From: Osedax fenrisi
Taxonomy: Eukaryota; Annelida; Polychaeta; Sabellida; Siboglinidae
Assembly: GCA_964019155.1 (NCBI GenBank)
Contig: OZ025242.1
Span: 20,640,092-20,704,091 of the forward strand
Direction of reading: 5' to 3'
DNA length: 64,000 nucleotides
Each line of letters begins with the position of its first letter. Position 1 is the stretch's first letter. Of this stretch, positions 58,795-64,000 are shown one piece after another. Made by a program: the position numbers and the translations under genes. The notes below the pieces were generated by a model, which searched no databases, was not told the DNA's origin, and saw only the letters and a program-made list of their open reading frames with translations.

Positions 58795-60937
58795 GAGAAA
58801 GAGAGAGATATAGAGAGATAGAAAGAGAGATAGAGAGAGAGAGATAGAGATAGAGAGAGAGGTGTTACTACATTCCCAGAATGTCCCCTAACCTTGGTGT
58901 TATTCTTACGCAGTAGCAACGGATTCACAACGACCTTGTCTACGGTGTCCTGTCGGCCAAAGTAGTTGACCAGTCCGGCGGCGGCCAGAAGGTCGAGCGA
59001 GCAGAGGTCACCCATACCGGAGGGGTCGTCGTGGTTGCCGTGGATACTGTAGACTGGGATACTGACGTTGAGGTTCGGGTCAGAGTAGTTTACCGTCGGG
59101 AAGTTGCGGAAGTTTGTGGAAGCGTCACTCACGAACTCCACCTGAGTACGAGGGGTTGGGGGGGGGTAGCTTATGGGGCGGGGTAGCTTATGATCTACAT
59201 TGTTATGATCTACATCGTTATTATTACGAGTTGTGATCTTTGGTATTAGAGTTATGATTAGCATTACCTTTATTAAGATCGCCAGTAATGTTATTATACA
59301 TATATTAACAATATTGATCACAGTTATATCGGGATATTGCATCATAAGTTAAGATTCTTAGTCACGATGTGTTACGATTCATAAATCATACTCTACATGA
59401 ATTCTATACCACGTAATATACGTGATCATACGAGTGAAGAACGACTACATTTACCGCGATGGTCTGGACTATCGGAAAGCCGGGTGGGCGGGGCTGGGGG
59501 AGGCGGGGATAACCTGAGATGGTTTGTTGCCGAAACAATACTTGCGGAGAAGAGTGATGCACGTGTGCAGCGTGTGTCGCGACGGTTTGTTGTCGTGAAA
59601 CAGATCACCACCTGGTTAATGATAGTTAACTTTGTTAACAATTATTTAACCAATTTTAATATTGATTTTATAAATGTTATCTGTGAAAATGTTAAAAACG
59701 AACAACTCGATTATAGCTAATACATATAACGATAATTTATATATTAAATATATTATAATGGCCAAACACGCTCGTCACTAACCCAGCAGTACGAAATCGA
59801 CGCGTTTCTCGTTGGCGAGTTGAAGGATCTCTTCGAAGGCGACGAAAGAGTCCTGTCCTCTGATGGCGTCCTTCTCGTTGAAGCCGAGGTGGCAGTCGGT
59901 GGCGATCAGGATGTTCATGGTGTCGGCGTCGTCGGTCAACTGGGTACAGTCGGCTTCAGTCATCTGGGTACGGCTGCACTCGGCGGTGTCCAGCTGGGAC
60001 GGGTCGCACGAGTCGACGCCTAGAGAGACGTCCGCGTCGCTGATGGAATGTTCGCCTGGTGGTCGGCGGGTGGGGTTACTTTAAGTAGAGGGGTGGAGAG
60101 AGGGAGAGAGAGGGAGAGAGATATGGTGAGATATAGTTAGATTGAAGCAGATATATAGGAGAAGGGGATCGAGAGGCAGATAGAGAGGTATATGGAGATA
60201 GAGATATGGTGAGATGAAGATAGGGAGAGATGTGAATGGATTGAAGCAGATATATAGGAGGAGGGATTCGAGAGAGGCAGATAGAGAGAGGCAGATATCG
60301 GCAGGGATAGATAGAGAGACGCGGAGGGAAAGATAGAGAGAAAGAGATCTAACCGCAATAGGATCAAATTTAAAATATCCTTATTGAAATGGAGGTGCAA
60401 TCTATGCTAACTATAGGTAAAAGCAGATTATACACAGGGTATAGGTGTGGGATTACTATAGCAGATAGAGGGGGAGAGGATGGGAGAGAAATAGCTAACT
60501 CGGAATTGGCAAAAAATAACATTACATTTTTATAACAAATAAGCAGGCTTGCCTTTCTAAATGCGTATACAAATGAAAGTTTCTACAGTAAAATACACAC
60601 ATTTAATCGTATAATTTAAATAGATAATAACTTTAGTAGTTCATTTACACTTTAATTTACTTATATATATATATTATGTAGTTGAGGCTACACTTGCAAA
60701 TCATAATCGCTGTTTACATAATTCAAACATGTAAGATGTGGCCTTAGCGCGTAACAGTAAACATTGTACTACATCGGTATCGTGTCGTATCGCTAATGTA
60801 GGCGATGACTCACTGTCCATTATGTCGCGACATCTTCGTCTGTGTTCGGCGTCGCTGTCCACCTCGGAGGAGTCGGCGGCGGTTTCCTTGACGTCGGGTT
60901 CGTACTCGGAGCCTGAAGAGGAGATATCGTGTTCCAT
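45389..60937 (-). CDS. MRE11: MRE11 double-strand break repair nuclease, 16 exons
   Basis: Nuclease of the MRE11-RAD50-NBS1 complex, which binds and trims DNA double-strand breaks in the nucleus. Exons (minus strand): 60937-60814, 60055-59783, 59611-59514, 59141-58893, 58507-58397, 58077-57951, 55249-55144, 54166-54006, 53074-52978, 52573-52461, 51433-51339, 50253-50134, 49670-49491, 48888-48819, 45836-45644, 45413-45389. They sum to 2142 nt (713 residues) and every junction keeps phase. Motifs: ATDCHLGF (D95, H97), GGDLFHDN (D135, N140), HGNHDD (N201, H202), HQNRSKHG (H288) and GHEHEC (H316, H318). An RGG-rich tail covers residues 650-680 and the C-terminus is WSDDDDS. The length is close to the human protein, but about 72 N-terminal residues are extra. 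The ATG at 59963 is the alternative start and matches the usual one. Confidence 0.93.
45644..45836 (-). CDS. MRE11: MRE11 exon 15, RGG tail
   Basis: Acceptor TACAG, donor GTACGT. In the correct phase it encodes ARGRGSRGGRGSRGGR and then AKDTKQRTIAESYDIDDMPQ, residues 642-705. Such glycine-arginine motifs are methylated by PRMT1 in vertebrate MRE11. A second open frame (starting MCPRRNRREAG) is a shadow. Confidence 0.9.
46203..46229. repeat. (GA)n microsatellite
   Basis: A GAGA run of about 27 bp in MRE11 intron 14, pyrimidine-rich on the coding strand. Confidence 0.9.
46560..46850 (+). repeat. Dispersed repeat with coding-like core, copy 2
   Basis: Counterpart of 21120-21450, in MRE11 intron 14, with more decay. 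It lies next to a TTAA-bounded element. Confidence 0.5.
46904..47619. mobile_element. CCGGCGCAACA-related TIR element, copy 2
   Basis: TTAA occurs on both sides (46900-46903 and 47620-47623). The left end GGATCAGCGAAAGAGGGG pairs imperfectly with the right end and with GGTCCGGCGCAACAAGGG of copy 1. Shared interior blocks include TGTAAAATAATAAATATTCC and GTTCTAAAGTTATG. It sits in MRE11 intron 14. Confidence 0.65.
47624..48818. other. Rest of MRE11 intron 14
   Basis: AT-rich. A TTAATTATTTAA-type low-complexity tract at about 47620-47840, (TA)n at 48208-48250 and a palindromic TATATA region near 48690-48730. No further coding seen. Confidence 0.6.
48819..48888 (-). CDS. MRE11: MRE11 exon 14, short linker
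   Basis: Acceptor AATAG (48889-48890), donor GTGAAG. Encodes KEKTIDAFSSGDDLDITTNK and RGR, residues 619-641. It keeps phase between exons 13 and 15 and resembles the AFSADDL...TNKGRGRG stretch of vertebrate MRE11. Confidence 0.75.
49036..49490. repeat. 32-bp minisatellite in MRE11 intron 13
   Basis: Units of CTAGGTCGGTTACTAGGGTA... recur about every 32 bp, roughly 13 copies, with shorter and diverged units at the low-coordinate end. The high-coordinate end runs into the splice donor of exon 13, so GTTAGTAAC is itself a variant repeat unit. Confidence 0.9.
49491..49670 (-). CDS. MRE11: MRE11 exon 13, acidic linker
   Basis: Two in-frame acceptors are possible (ATTAG, start 49670; GATCAG, start 49658), which changes only four residues. 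Donor GTTAGT (49490). Encodes residues 559-618, including SGSESEEDEDDEAVRKSI. The donor overlaps the first unit of a 32-bp minisatellite that fills the intron. Confidence 0.8.
50134..50253 (-). CDS. MRE11: MRE11 exon 12
   Basis: Acceptor CGCAG, donor GTCAGA, 40 codons. Encodes LKLLTERNMRKAIQLFVDKE and EKDSIQFKFLSSLKKTQ, residues 519-558, clearly the family LLTERGM...FVDKEEKDAI segment. Confidence 0.93.
50308..50635. repeat. CA-rich minisatellite in MRE11 intron 11
   Basis: CACACACATCCACACACCTGTACATACACC-type units, with higher-order blocks of about 60-120 bp. Both strands show spurious long frames (His/Thr-rich on plus, Cys/Val-rich on minus). Confidence 0.95.
50645..51338. other. Rest of MRE11 intron 11
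   Basis: AT-rich, with a short (TA)n near 51175-51192. No gene or clear element. Confidence 0.5.
51339..51433 (-). CDS. MRE11: MRE11 exon 11
   Basis: Acceptor AACAG, donor GTTCAC. Encodes MQELMEMRENMLDTSRVEDM then VKEYFLKVDK, residues 487-518. The RVEDMVKEYF segment matches the family RVEDLVKQYF. Confidence 0.88.
51469..51541 (+). repeat. tRNA-like sequence
   Basis: GCGTAGTGGCTAAGTCGCTG resembles an A box and GGTTCGATGC a B box, 40 bases apart. Acceptor-stem pairing is poor and there is no clear anticodon arm, so this is more likely a SINE head or tRNA relic than a working tRNA gene. It lies in MRE11 intron 10, antisense to the gene. Confidence 0.45.
51894..52173 (+). mobile_element. tRNA-derived SINE, full copy
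   Basis: Head CTGCCTGTTTGGCTCAGTTG (A box) and GAGTTCAAGCTCC (B box), then a unique body (GAGCGGCTTTGAAGGGACAT, AGATGGGATGAAAGGACTCC) and tail AAATAAAATAACAATTATAA. It is inserted antisense in MRE11 intron 10. The minus frame of 92 codons across it is spurious. Confidence 0.85.
52461..52573 (-). CDS. MRE11: MRE11 exon 10
   Basis: Acceptor TGCAG, donor GTTAGT. Encodes FGQKFVKSVSNPNDIINFIK and then a Lys/Asp-rich segment, residues 449-486, near the RAD50-binding part of the family. Confidence 0.9.
52600..52976. repeat. GGTCATCTAAA and CCACCA repeats in MRE11 intron 9
   Basis: Three or four GGTCATCTAAA units at about 52610-52650 and again near 52735, then CACCA/CTACCAC trinucleotide-type repeats at 52889-52972. 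The second array ends exactly at the exon 9 donor. Confidence 0.85.
52978..53074 (-). CDS. MRE11: MRE11 exon 9, DNA-binding/capping region
   Basis: Acceptor TTTACAG, donor GTTAGT. Encodes LPLIRLRVDYNGGFDLFSIH, residues 417-448, aligned with the PLVRLRVDYSGGFEPFSV stretch of the vertebrate protein. The donor lies directly against a GTG-type trinucleotide repeat. Confidence 0.93.
53075..54005. other. MRE11 intron 8
   Basis: No repeat boundary and no second gene seen. G-rich runs (GGGTGGGGGGGCGGG) lie next to the exon 8 donor at about 53970-53990. Confidence 0.5.
54006..54166 (-). CDS. MRE11: MRE11 exon 8, start of capping domain
   Basis: Acceptor CGCAG, donor GTTTGA. Encodes FKITGLELKTVRPFVMEDV followed by MLAK and CETKVQEMIVES, residues 363-416. 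Donor choice is confirmed by the phase of exon 9. Confidence 0.92.
54212..54342. mobile_element. 131-bp TIR element in MRE11 intron 7
   Basis: ATCTGGTCGTTAGGAATACA at the left is inverted at the right end, and pairing continues through ACTACACG-CATCAC for about 33 bp with few mismatches. Confidence 0.75.
54515..54968. repeat. 20-bp G-rich minisatellite in MRE11 intron 7
   Basis: About 22 copies of GAGAGGTCTGGGAGTGGGCG with point variants at an exact 20-bp period. All G runs are on the plus strand, the template strand of MRE11. Because 20 is not a multiple of three, all frames are translated equally, giving long spurious frames on both strands. Confidence 0.95.
55144..55249 (-). CDS. MRE11: MRE11 exon 7
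   Basis: Acceptor CACAG, donor GTTACG. Encodes FYVTQPGSSVATSLSLGES and KKHVGLLHIN, residues 328-362, the end of the nuclease domain. The open frame continues past the donor for about 40 codons but loses MRE11 similarity there. Confidence 0.93.
55301..55432. repeat. Direct repeat in MRE11 intron 6, copy 1
   Basis: AAATATTTATTAGAAGTTTT to CGATTAGTAAT. It recurs at 55484-55604 with the same order of words (TTAAAGGGCTTC, TATGCTGTCGCC). A TAA trinucleotide run separates the copies. Confidence 0.85.
55484..55604. repeat. Direct repeat in MRE11 intron 6, copy 2
   Basis: Partner of 55301-55432, 183 bases away, same orientation, a few mismatches and short indels. Confidence 0.85.
56076..56529 (+). 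mobile_element. CAAAG/CTTTG TIR family, copy D
   Basis: CAAAGATTTTGCGAAGCAAAG ATATAACACT at the left pairs with AGTGTTATATCTTTCCTTCG GAAAATCTTTG at the right. The flanks carry ATAGTAT on both sides (7 bp; 8 bp if one terminal G is counted in the duplication). It is inserted in MRE11 intron 6 and is the most complete copy. Confidence 0.88.
56530..57950. other. Rest of MRE11 intron 6
   Basis: AT-rich with no recognised element. The 71-codon minus frame at 57043-57258 has no splice-compatible role in MRE11. Confidence 0.5.
57951..58077 (-). CDS. MRE11: MRE11 exon 6, metal-binding His motifs
   Basis: Acceptor TTCAG, donor GTATGT. Encodes VLHQNRSKHGPTSYIPEQF and LDLVFWGHEHECKITP, residues 286-327, with the late nuclease-site histidines. 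Confidence 0.95.
58085..58380. repeat. MRE11: Purine-rich low-complexity intron 5
   Basis: Plus strand is GGGGAGAGAGGGGAGG-like throughout, so the MRE11 transcript is C/U-rich across almost the entire intron. Confidence 0.8.
58397..58507 (-). CDS. MRE11: MRE11 exon 5
   Basis: Acceptor CACAG, donor GTTTGT, 37 codons. Encodes LALYGIGSLRDERLHRLF and VEMLRPNDGDWFNLM, residues 249-285 of the phosphodiesterase domain. Confidence 0.93.
58541..58861. repeat. MRE11: GAGA(TA) microsatellite filling intron 4
   Basis: About 320 bp of GAGAGATAGAGAGA words with AAAAAA interruptions. It makes up most of the 385-bp intron and is CU-rich in the transcript. It extends the exon 4 frame into a false Leu/Ser tail. 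Confidence 0.95.
58893..59141 (-). CDS. MRE11: MRE11 exon 4, nuclease motif III
   Basis: Acceptor CTCAG, donor GTTAGG. Encodes residues 166-248, including NVSIPVYSIHGNHDDPSG and AGLVNYFGR. The long downstream Leu/Ser reading of this frame is intron microsatellite and is not part of the protein. Confidence 0.95.
59514..59611 (-). CDS. MRE11: MRE11 exon 3, nuclease motif II
   Basis: Acceptor CCAG, donor GTTATC. Encodes GGDLFHDNKPSRHTLHTC and LLRKYCFGNKPSQ, residues 133-165, closely matching animal MRE11 in this segment. Confidence 0.92.
59783..60055 (-). CDS. MRE11: MRE11 exon 2, nuclease motif I
   Basis: Acceptor ACCAG (60056-60057), donor GTTAGT (59782). Encodes residues 42-132, including the canonical Met (59963) and NILIATDCHLGF. 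Upstream of that Met the frame stays open to the acceptor with Asp/Thr/Cys-rich sequence that looks partly self-repeating (DPSQLDTAEC, MTEADCTQLTDDAD). Confidence 0.9.
60085..60350. repeat. GA-rich repeats in MRE11 intron 1
   Basis: GGGAGAGAGAGGGAGAG and longer units such as GATTGAAGCAGATATATAGG that recur at about 60140 and 60239. Again pyrimidine-rich in the transcript. Confidence 0.85.
60814..60937 (-). CDS. MRE11: MRE11 exon 1, acidic N-terminal extension
   Basis: Starts ATG (60937), with an in-frame TAG upstream (about 60975). It encodes 41 acidic, Ser-rich residues (MEHDISSSGSEYEPDVKE...) and ends at consensus donor GTGAGT (60813). Phase 1 fits exon 2 exactly. If the donor is skipped the frame runs to a stop at 60701. 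It could also be 5' UTR or another gene's exon. Confidence 0.5.
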
Positions 60938-60949
60938 GTCCTCGCTGAT

Positions 60950-60975
60950 GGGGGCGGGGGGCTGGGGGCGGAGCT
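60950..60975 (+). promoter_or_regulatory. Tandem GC boxes at the 5' end of MRE11
   Basis: GGGGGCGGGG and GGGGGCGG lie directly upstream of ATG 60937. They resemble Sp1/KLF sites and are the only such boxes outside MRE11 introns in this part of the window. They support a promoter or 5' UTR here. The reverse complement CCCCCAG could instead be a splice acceptor from an upstream exon. Confidence 0.4.
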
Positions 60976-61793
60976 AGGCCTGGCTGTACACGGGTGTACA
61001 CCGAAACCTAATGTTGTTTTAGATTTGAACTTTACGACAAATGTATAGACTAGATTTGTGTTATAATATATTACTGATATACATACATTAACATATATAT
61101 ATATACGTATATAATATATGCGTATATATGTACGTGAAATAAAGGTTTGATATTTCATCTAAAGTTTGAAACCGAAACGAAAGGTAAGTTTAAAGTATCG
61201 ATGTCGTTGAACGCGTATTAGGAAGGCGGTATTGAGTCAGGTCAGATATCAGTTAGAACATCGATCTAATAGTAGATGCCGGAACGCATTACTTCGAGCT
61301 CCTAATCGCACTAGAAAATAATGCTAACTTTCTTAGCACTGATCATTGATTTGGTTACATTACATTTCAGGAATCTAACACCCGATATTGGCATGATTTG
61401 TATAGTCAGATAGATAATGGCTGCTTCAAATTATTCGTTTTAAAACATTTAGGTAGATATCAAAATAGTCGTAGATTTAAGATTTTAATATAGTTGTAAT
61501 TTATATATAAACGCATGCATTAGATATTCGTCGATCCAATTAAATTAATAAATATATTATGTATTTTTATTTAGGCCGGTGGGATGTTCCTTATAATGGC
61601 GTAGTTAATAAATAAATAATAGAATTAAAACATATTATATATAATACAGCGTCTCATTATACCTACTTATATAACAACGATCATGTGATCATTATTTGAA
61701 TATAGATTAAAGTACATTATATGATGTTATATTGCTAAATATTTTAGAACTTAATTATTTAGTCATGACAGATATTGGCCTGTAATTATATCC
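60976..61793. other. Upstream region of MRE11
   Basis: Moderately AT-rich, no second gene seen. The GC-richer part at 61160-61320 could belong to the promoter. Confidence 0.4.
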
Positions 61794-61881
61794 GTTCACA
61801 CCGAAACCGCCCGATTTTGGTGTTCAACGATATCGGGCTTTAAAATGGGGCCGATATCGGGCTATATTTTTTGGTATGAAC
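61794..61881. mobile_element. 88-bp TIR element, TTCACACC ends
   Basis: TTCACACCGAAACC on the left faces GGTATGAA on the right, with internal CGATATCGGGCT words repeated (about 61828 and 61849). It is a small, imperfect TIR unit. Confidence 0.4.
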
Positions 61882-61922
61882 ACAGCTTAAAAGATAGCCA
61901 GTAATCTTGGATTACTTATTAT

Positions 61923-62865
61923 TAGGGTTGTTAAAAAACGCGTTTTTTATTATTGTTTGTTTAAAACGGTTTTTTTCGTTTTTAATTCGTTTTATTCGTT
62001 TTTTATCCGTTTTTTTCTGTTACAAAATATAAAATTATTTAAATAAAGTAGATATGTTGTTAAATAATAAAATAATAATAAAGTAAGTACATATTATATG
62101 AATAATCAGTAATAATTCAAATAATATATTATCTGTATTATTAGCATTATTAAATCATATTGTCAAACTATACATTAGTATGACAATTATAATAATTATA
62201 ATATTTATTTTGTTACAATATAACACTGAGTATTTCTGTATTATTTAATTATTTGTTATAGATATGGAGATTGTATCACAATCTATAGATATATGTACAT
62301 TATATAATTAATATTATAAAAGCTGTATGAACTTTCATATTTATATTATAATAAATTATTATAAATAATAAAGTAAAATTAGATTTCTTTTATGTTCTGA
62401 TATAATAAATTATATAATAATATATATTATGAACTTTAATATTTCTTTTATATATTAATATATTATTATTAAAAAAATATGAAAATTCATACTATTTTTT
62501 TATATAATATTAAACATAATATATATTATTATACAATTTATTATATCAAAACATAAAAGAAATCTAATTTAACTTTTAATAATAATATTATATTTGAATA
62601 CACATATTTTATACATTTATTAAATATTCATTCATTTTTCAATTATTATACAATTTATTATATCAAAAAAAAAAGCAGATAAATTATTATTTGTCAAATT
62701 GAATTTAAATTTAAATTTAAATATTAACAATTAAATAAATATATGTATAAATGTATGTCTCTTGTTTTTTTCTGTTTTTTTCGTTTTTTATTCTATGTTT
62801 AAAACGGTTTAAAACGCGTTTAAAACGTCTGTTTAAAACGTGTTTTTTATTAACTCACAACCCTA
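61923..62865. mobile_element. 943-bp hAT-like non-autonomous element
   Basis: TAGGGTTGT...AAAACGCGTTTT at the left and AAAACGTGTTTT...ACAACCCTA at the right form the TIR. Perfect 8-bp duplications CTTATTAT flank it (61915-61922 and 62866-62873). The sub-terminal CGTTTTTT/AAAACGG words are repeated. The middle is a large palindrome built on TTAGATTTCTTTTATGTTCT (about 62368-62580). No transposase. Confidence 0.88.
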
Positions 62866-62873
62866 CTTATTAT

Positions 62874-62978
62874 ATTTAATGTATTGTATAGTATTGTATA
62901 TAAATGTTATGTTAAAGTTAATATAATTATTTAAATTTCTTCTCTATCATTCTTTGTATACATACATGTATATGTATT

Positions 62979-63024
<46 letters not shown>

Positions 63025-63706
63025 TTGGAATCAGTATTTATAATTAAATTATAATTATTCTAATATTCATTGAATATATAAATAGTACATAGATCTAAAA
63101 ATAAAATAATGCTCTAGCATGATATTATCTTAATACGATACATATATAATATAGGTATAATTATTAAGGTTTTATATTAGATTTATAATTTTTTAAACAT
63201 ATCAATAATATCCGAGATAACCACTATTTACAGCGAGAATTAGCACGCTGAGATTACCTATACGATACAGGTACACGTACCACTTATCGAGCAACTAATC
63301 GCGCTTATTTAATCACTATCCGCTACAGTGATGAGAATATCATAATGAATATGATACCTATTCAAAAGCTTCGCGATATTTATAATATTCTATACTTCTA
63401 TATTCTACACCCACAACATTTTGTGTTCAAATTAGTGATTTTAGGATAGTATAACTACACACATATATAATATATTATATATAGATATCACAATCACGAG
63501 AATATGAGTCATAAATATTATTTAAATTAAAATAACGTGTAATATTGTATAAATTTAATAATTATACTAATATTTAAAAATTAACTATAATAATTATATT
63601 AGATATTAGTATCATACTGAGTATGGATATACAATTATGGTGCACGATTATTATTATAATAGTATATTATATAATAACATGACTACTATATATTTATACT
63701 ATTTAT
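62874..63706. other. AT-rich stretch
   Basis: (TA)n at 62978-63018. No gene seen on either strand. Confidence 0.5.
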
Positions 63707-64000
63707 CAGAGTTGTTTGATTTAAATCATTTGATTAAATCAATGATTTTTTTGATTTTTTTGATTATAAATCAACTTTTTTATAATTTGATAAAATGTAA
63801 TTAATAGTTTGGATTACTATTATTAACAAATCTAATAAATAAAACTGATTAAATAATATAAAATTTGTATTGATAAATTTATTTATTTATTCTATCAAAA
63901 AAATCAAAAAAATCATGATTTTTTTGATTTTTTTGATTATAAATCAACTTTTTTATAATTTGATAAAATGTAATTAATAGTTTGGATTACTATTATTAAT
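63707..64000 (+). mobile_element. hAT-like element, left end (cut by window)
   Basis: CAGAGTTGTTTGATTTAAAT resembles the start of known animal hAT elements with TTTGATTTAAATCA ends. A unit with TTTTTTGATTTTTTTGATTA and TAATAGTTTGGATTACTATT at 63750-63836 is repeated at 63917-64000. The right end is outside the window. Confidence 0.5.

Noticed and set aside
58533..58892. Leu/Ser-rich C-terminal extension of the exon 4 frame
   Set aside because: It begins at a good donor (GTTAGG, 58892) and is then pure GAGA-type microsatellite. The next MRE11 segment is in exon 5.
59397..60084. Plus-strand frames of 67-107 codons
   Set aside because: They are shadows of MRE11 exons 2 and 3 on the opposite strand.
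60701..60813. Continuation of the exon 1 frame to a stop at 60701
   Set aside because: A consensus donor GTGAGT precedes it, and splicing restores phase into MRE11 exon 2. The unspliced tail shows no similarity, but it cannot be fully excluded.

Overview
This window is nuclear DNA from an invertebrate-like animal. It is very A+T-rich, with spliceosomal introns, tRNA-derived SINEs, non-LTR retrotransposons and many terminal-inverted-repeat (TIR) elements. Coding exons stand out as short GC-richer islands with GT/AG splice sites. I cannot fix the phylum from sequence alone. No bacterial operons, CRISPR arrays or rRNA genes are present.

Genes. The main gene is MRE11, the nuclease subunit of the MRE11-RAD50-NBS1 DNA-repair complex. 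It lies on the minus strand from about 60.9 kb down to 45.4 kb. I rebuilt 16 exons by hand. All splice phases agree and the total is 2142 nt, or 713 codons plus stop. The nuclease motifs, an Arg/Gly-rich tail and a short acidic C-terminus are present. The model carries an unusual acidic N-terminal extension of about 72 residues. A second minus-strand gene (32.5-35.2 kb, 5' end not found) joins a 103-bp exon to a GC-rich last exon that encodes a charged coiled coil. Between 2.9 and 3.8 kb on the plus strand lie zinc-finger sequences: a broken C2H2 gene and a small two-exon CCCH-like gene. The last part of the small gene is duplicated at the very start of the window. A LINE open reading frame (endonuclease plus reverse transcriptase) sits at 22.2-24.5 kb.

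Layout. 0-4.5 kb: duplicated zinc-finger block and two copies of a decayed 0.5-kb repeat. 4.7-8.3 kb: a TTAA-bounded foldback composite. 9.9-20 kb: a cluster of miniature TIR elements, including a large foldback, two hAT-like or hAT-sized insertions and tiny palindromes. 22-27.9 kb: LINE, inverted-repeat element with a nested SINE, and a TIR element. 28.5-43.4 kb: four-member CAAAG/CTTTG family, the coiled-coil gene, and a second copy of a 1-kb block ending in an AGCAGCATAATA foldback. 45.4-61 kb: MRE11, almost every intron of which carries its own simple repeat or mobile element. 61-64 kb: a 943-bp hAT-like element and the start of another.

The mobile elements are mostly non-autonomous. Apart from the LINE, no transposase frame was recognised. 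The most unusual items are the 37-40 bp palindromes flanked by target duplications, the hAT-like element that carries a tandem array inside it, the TTAA foldback composite, and the extended MRE11 N-terminus.
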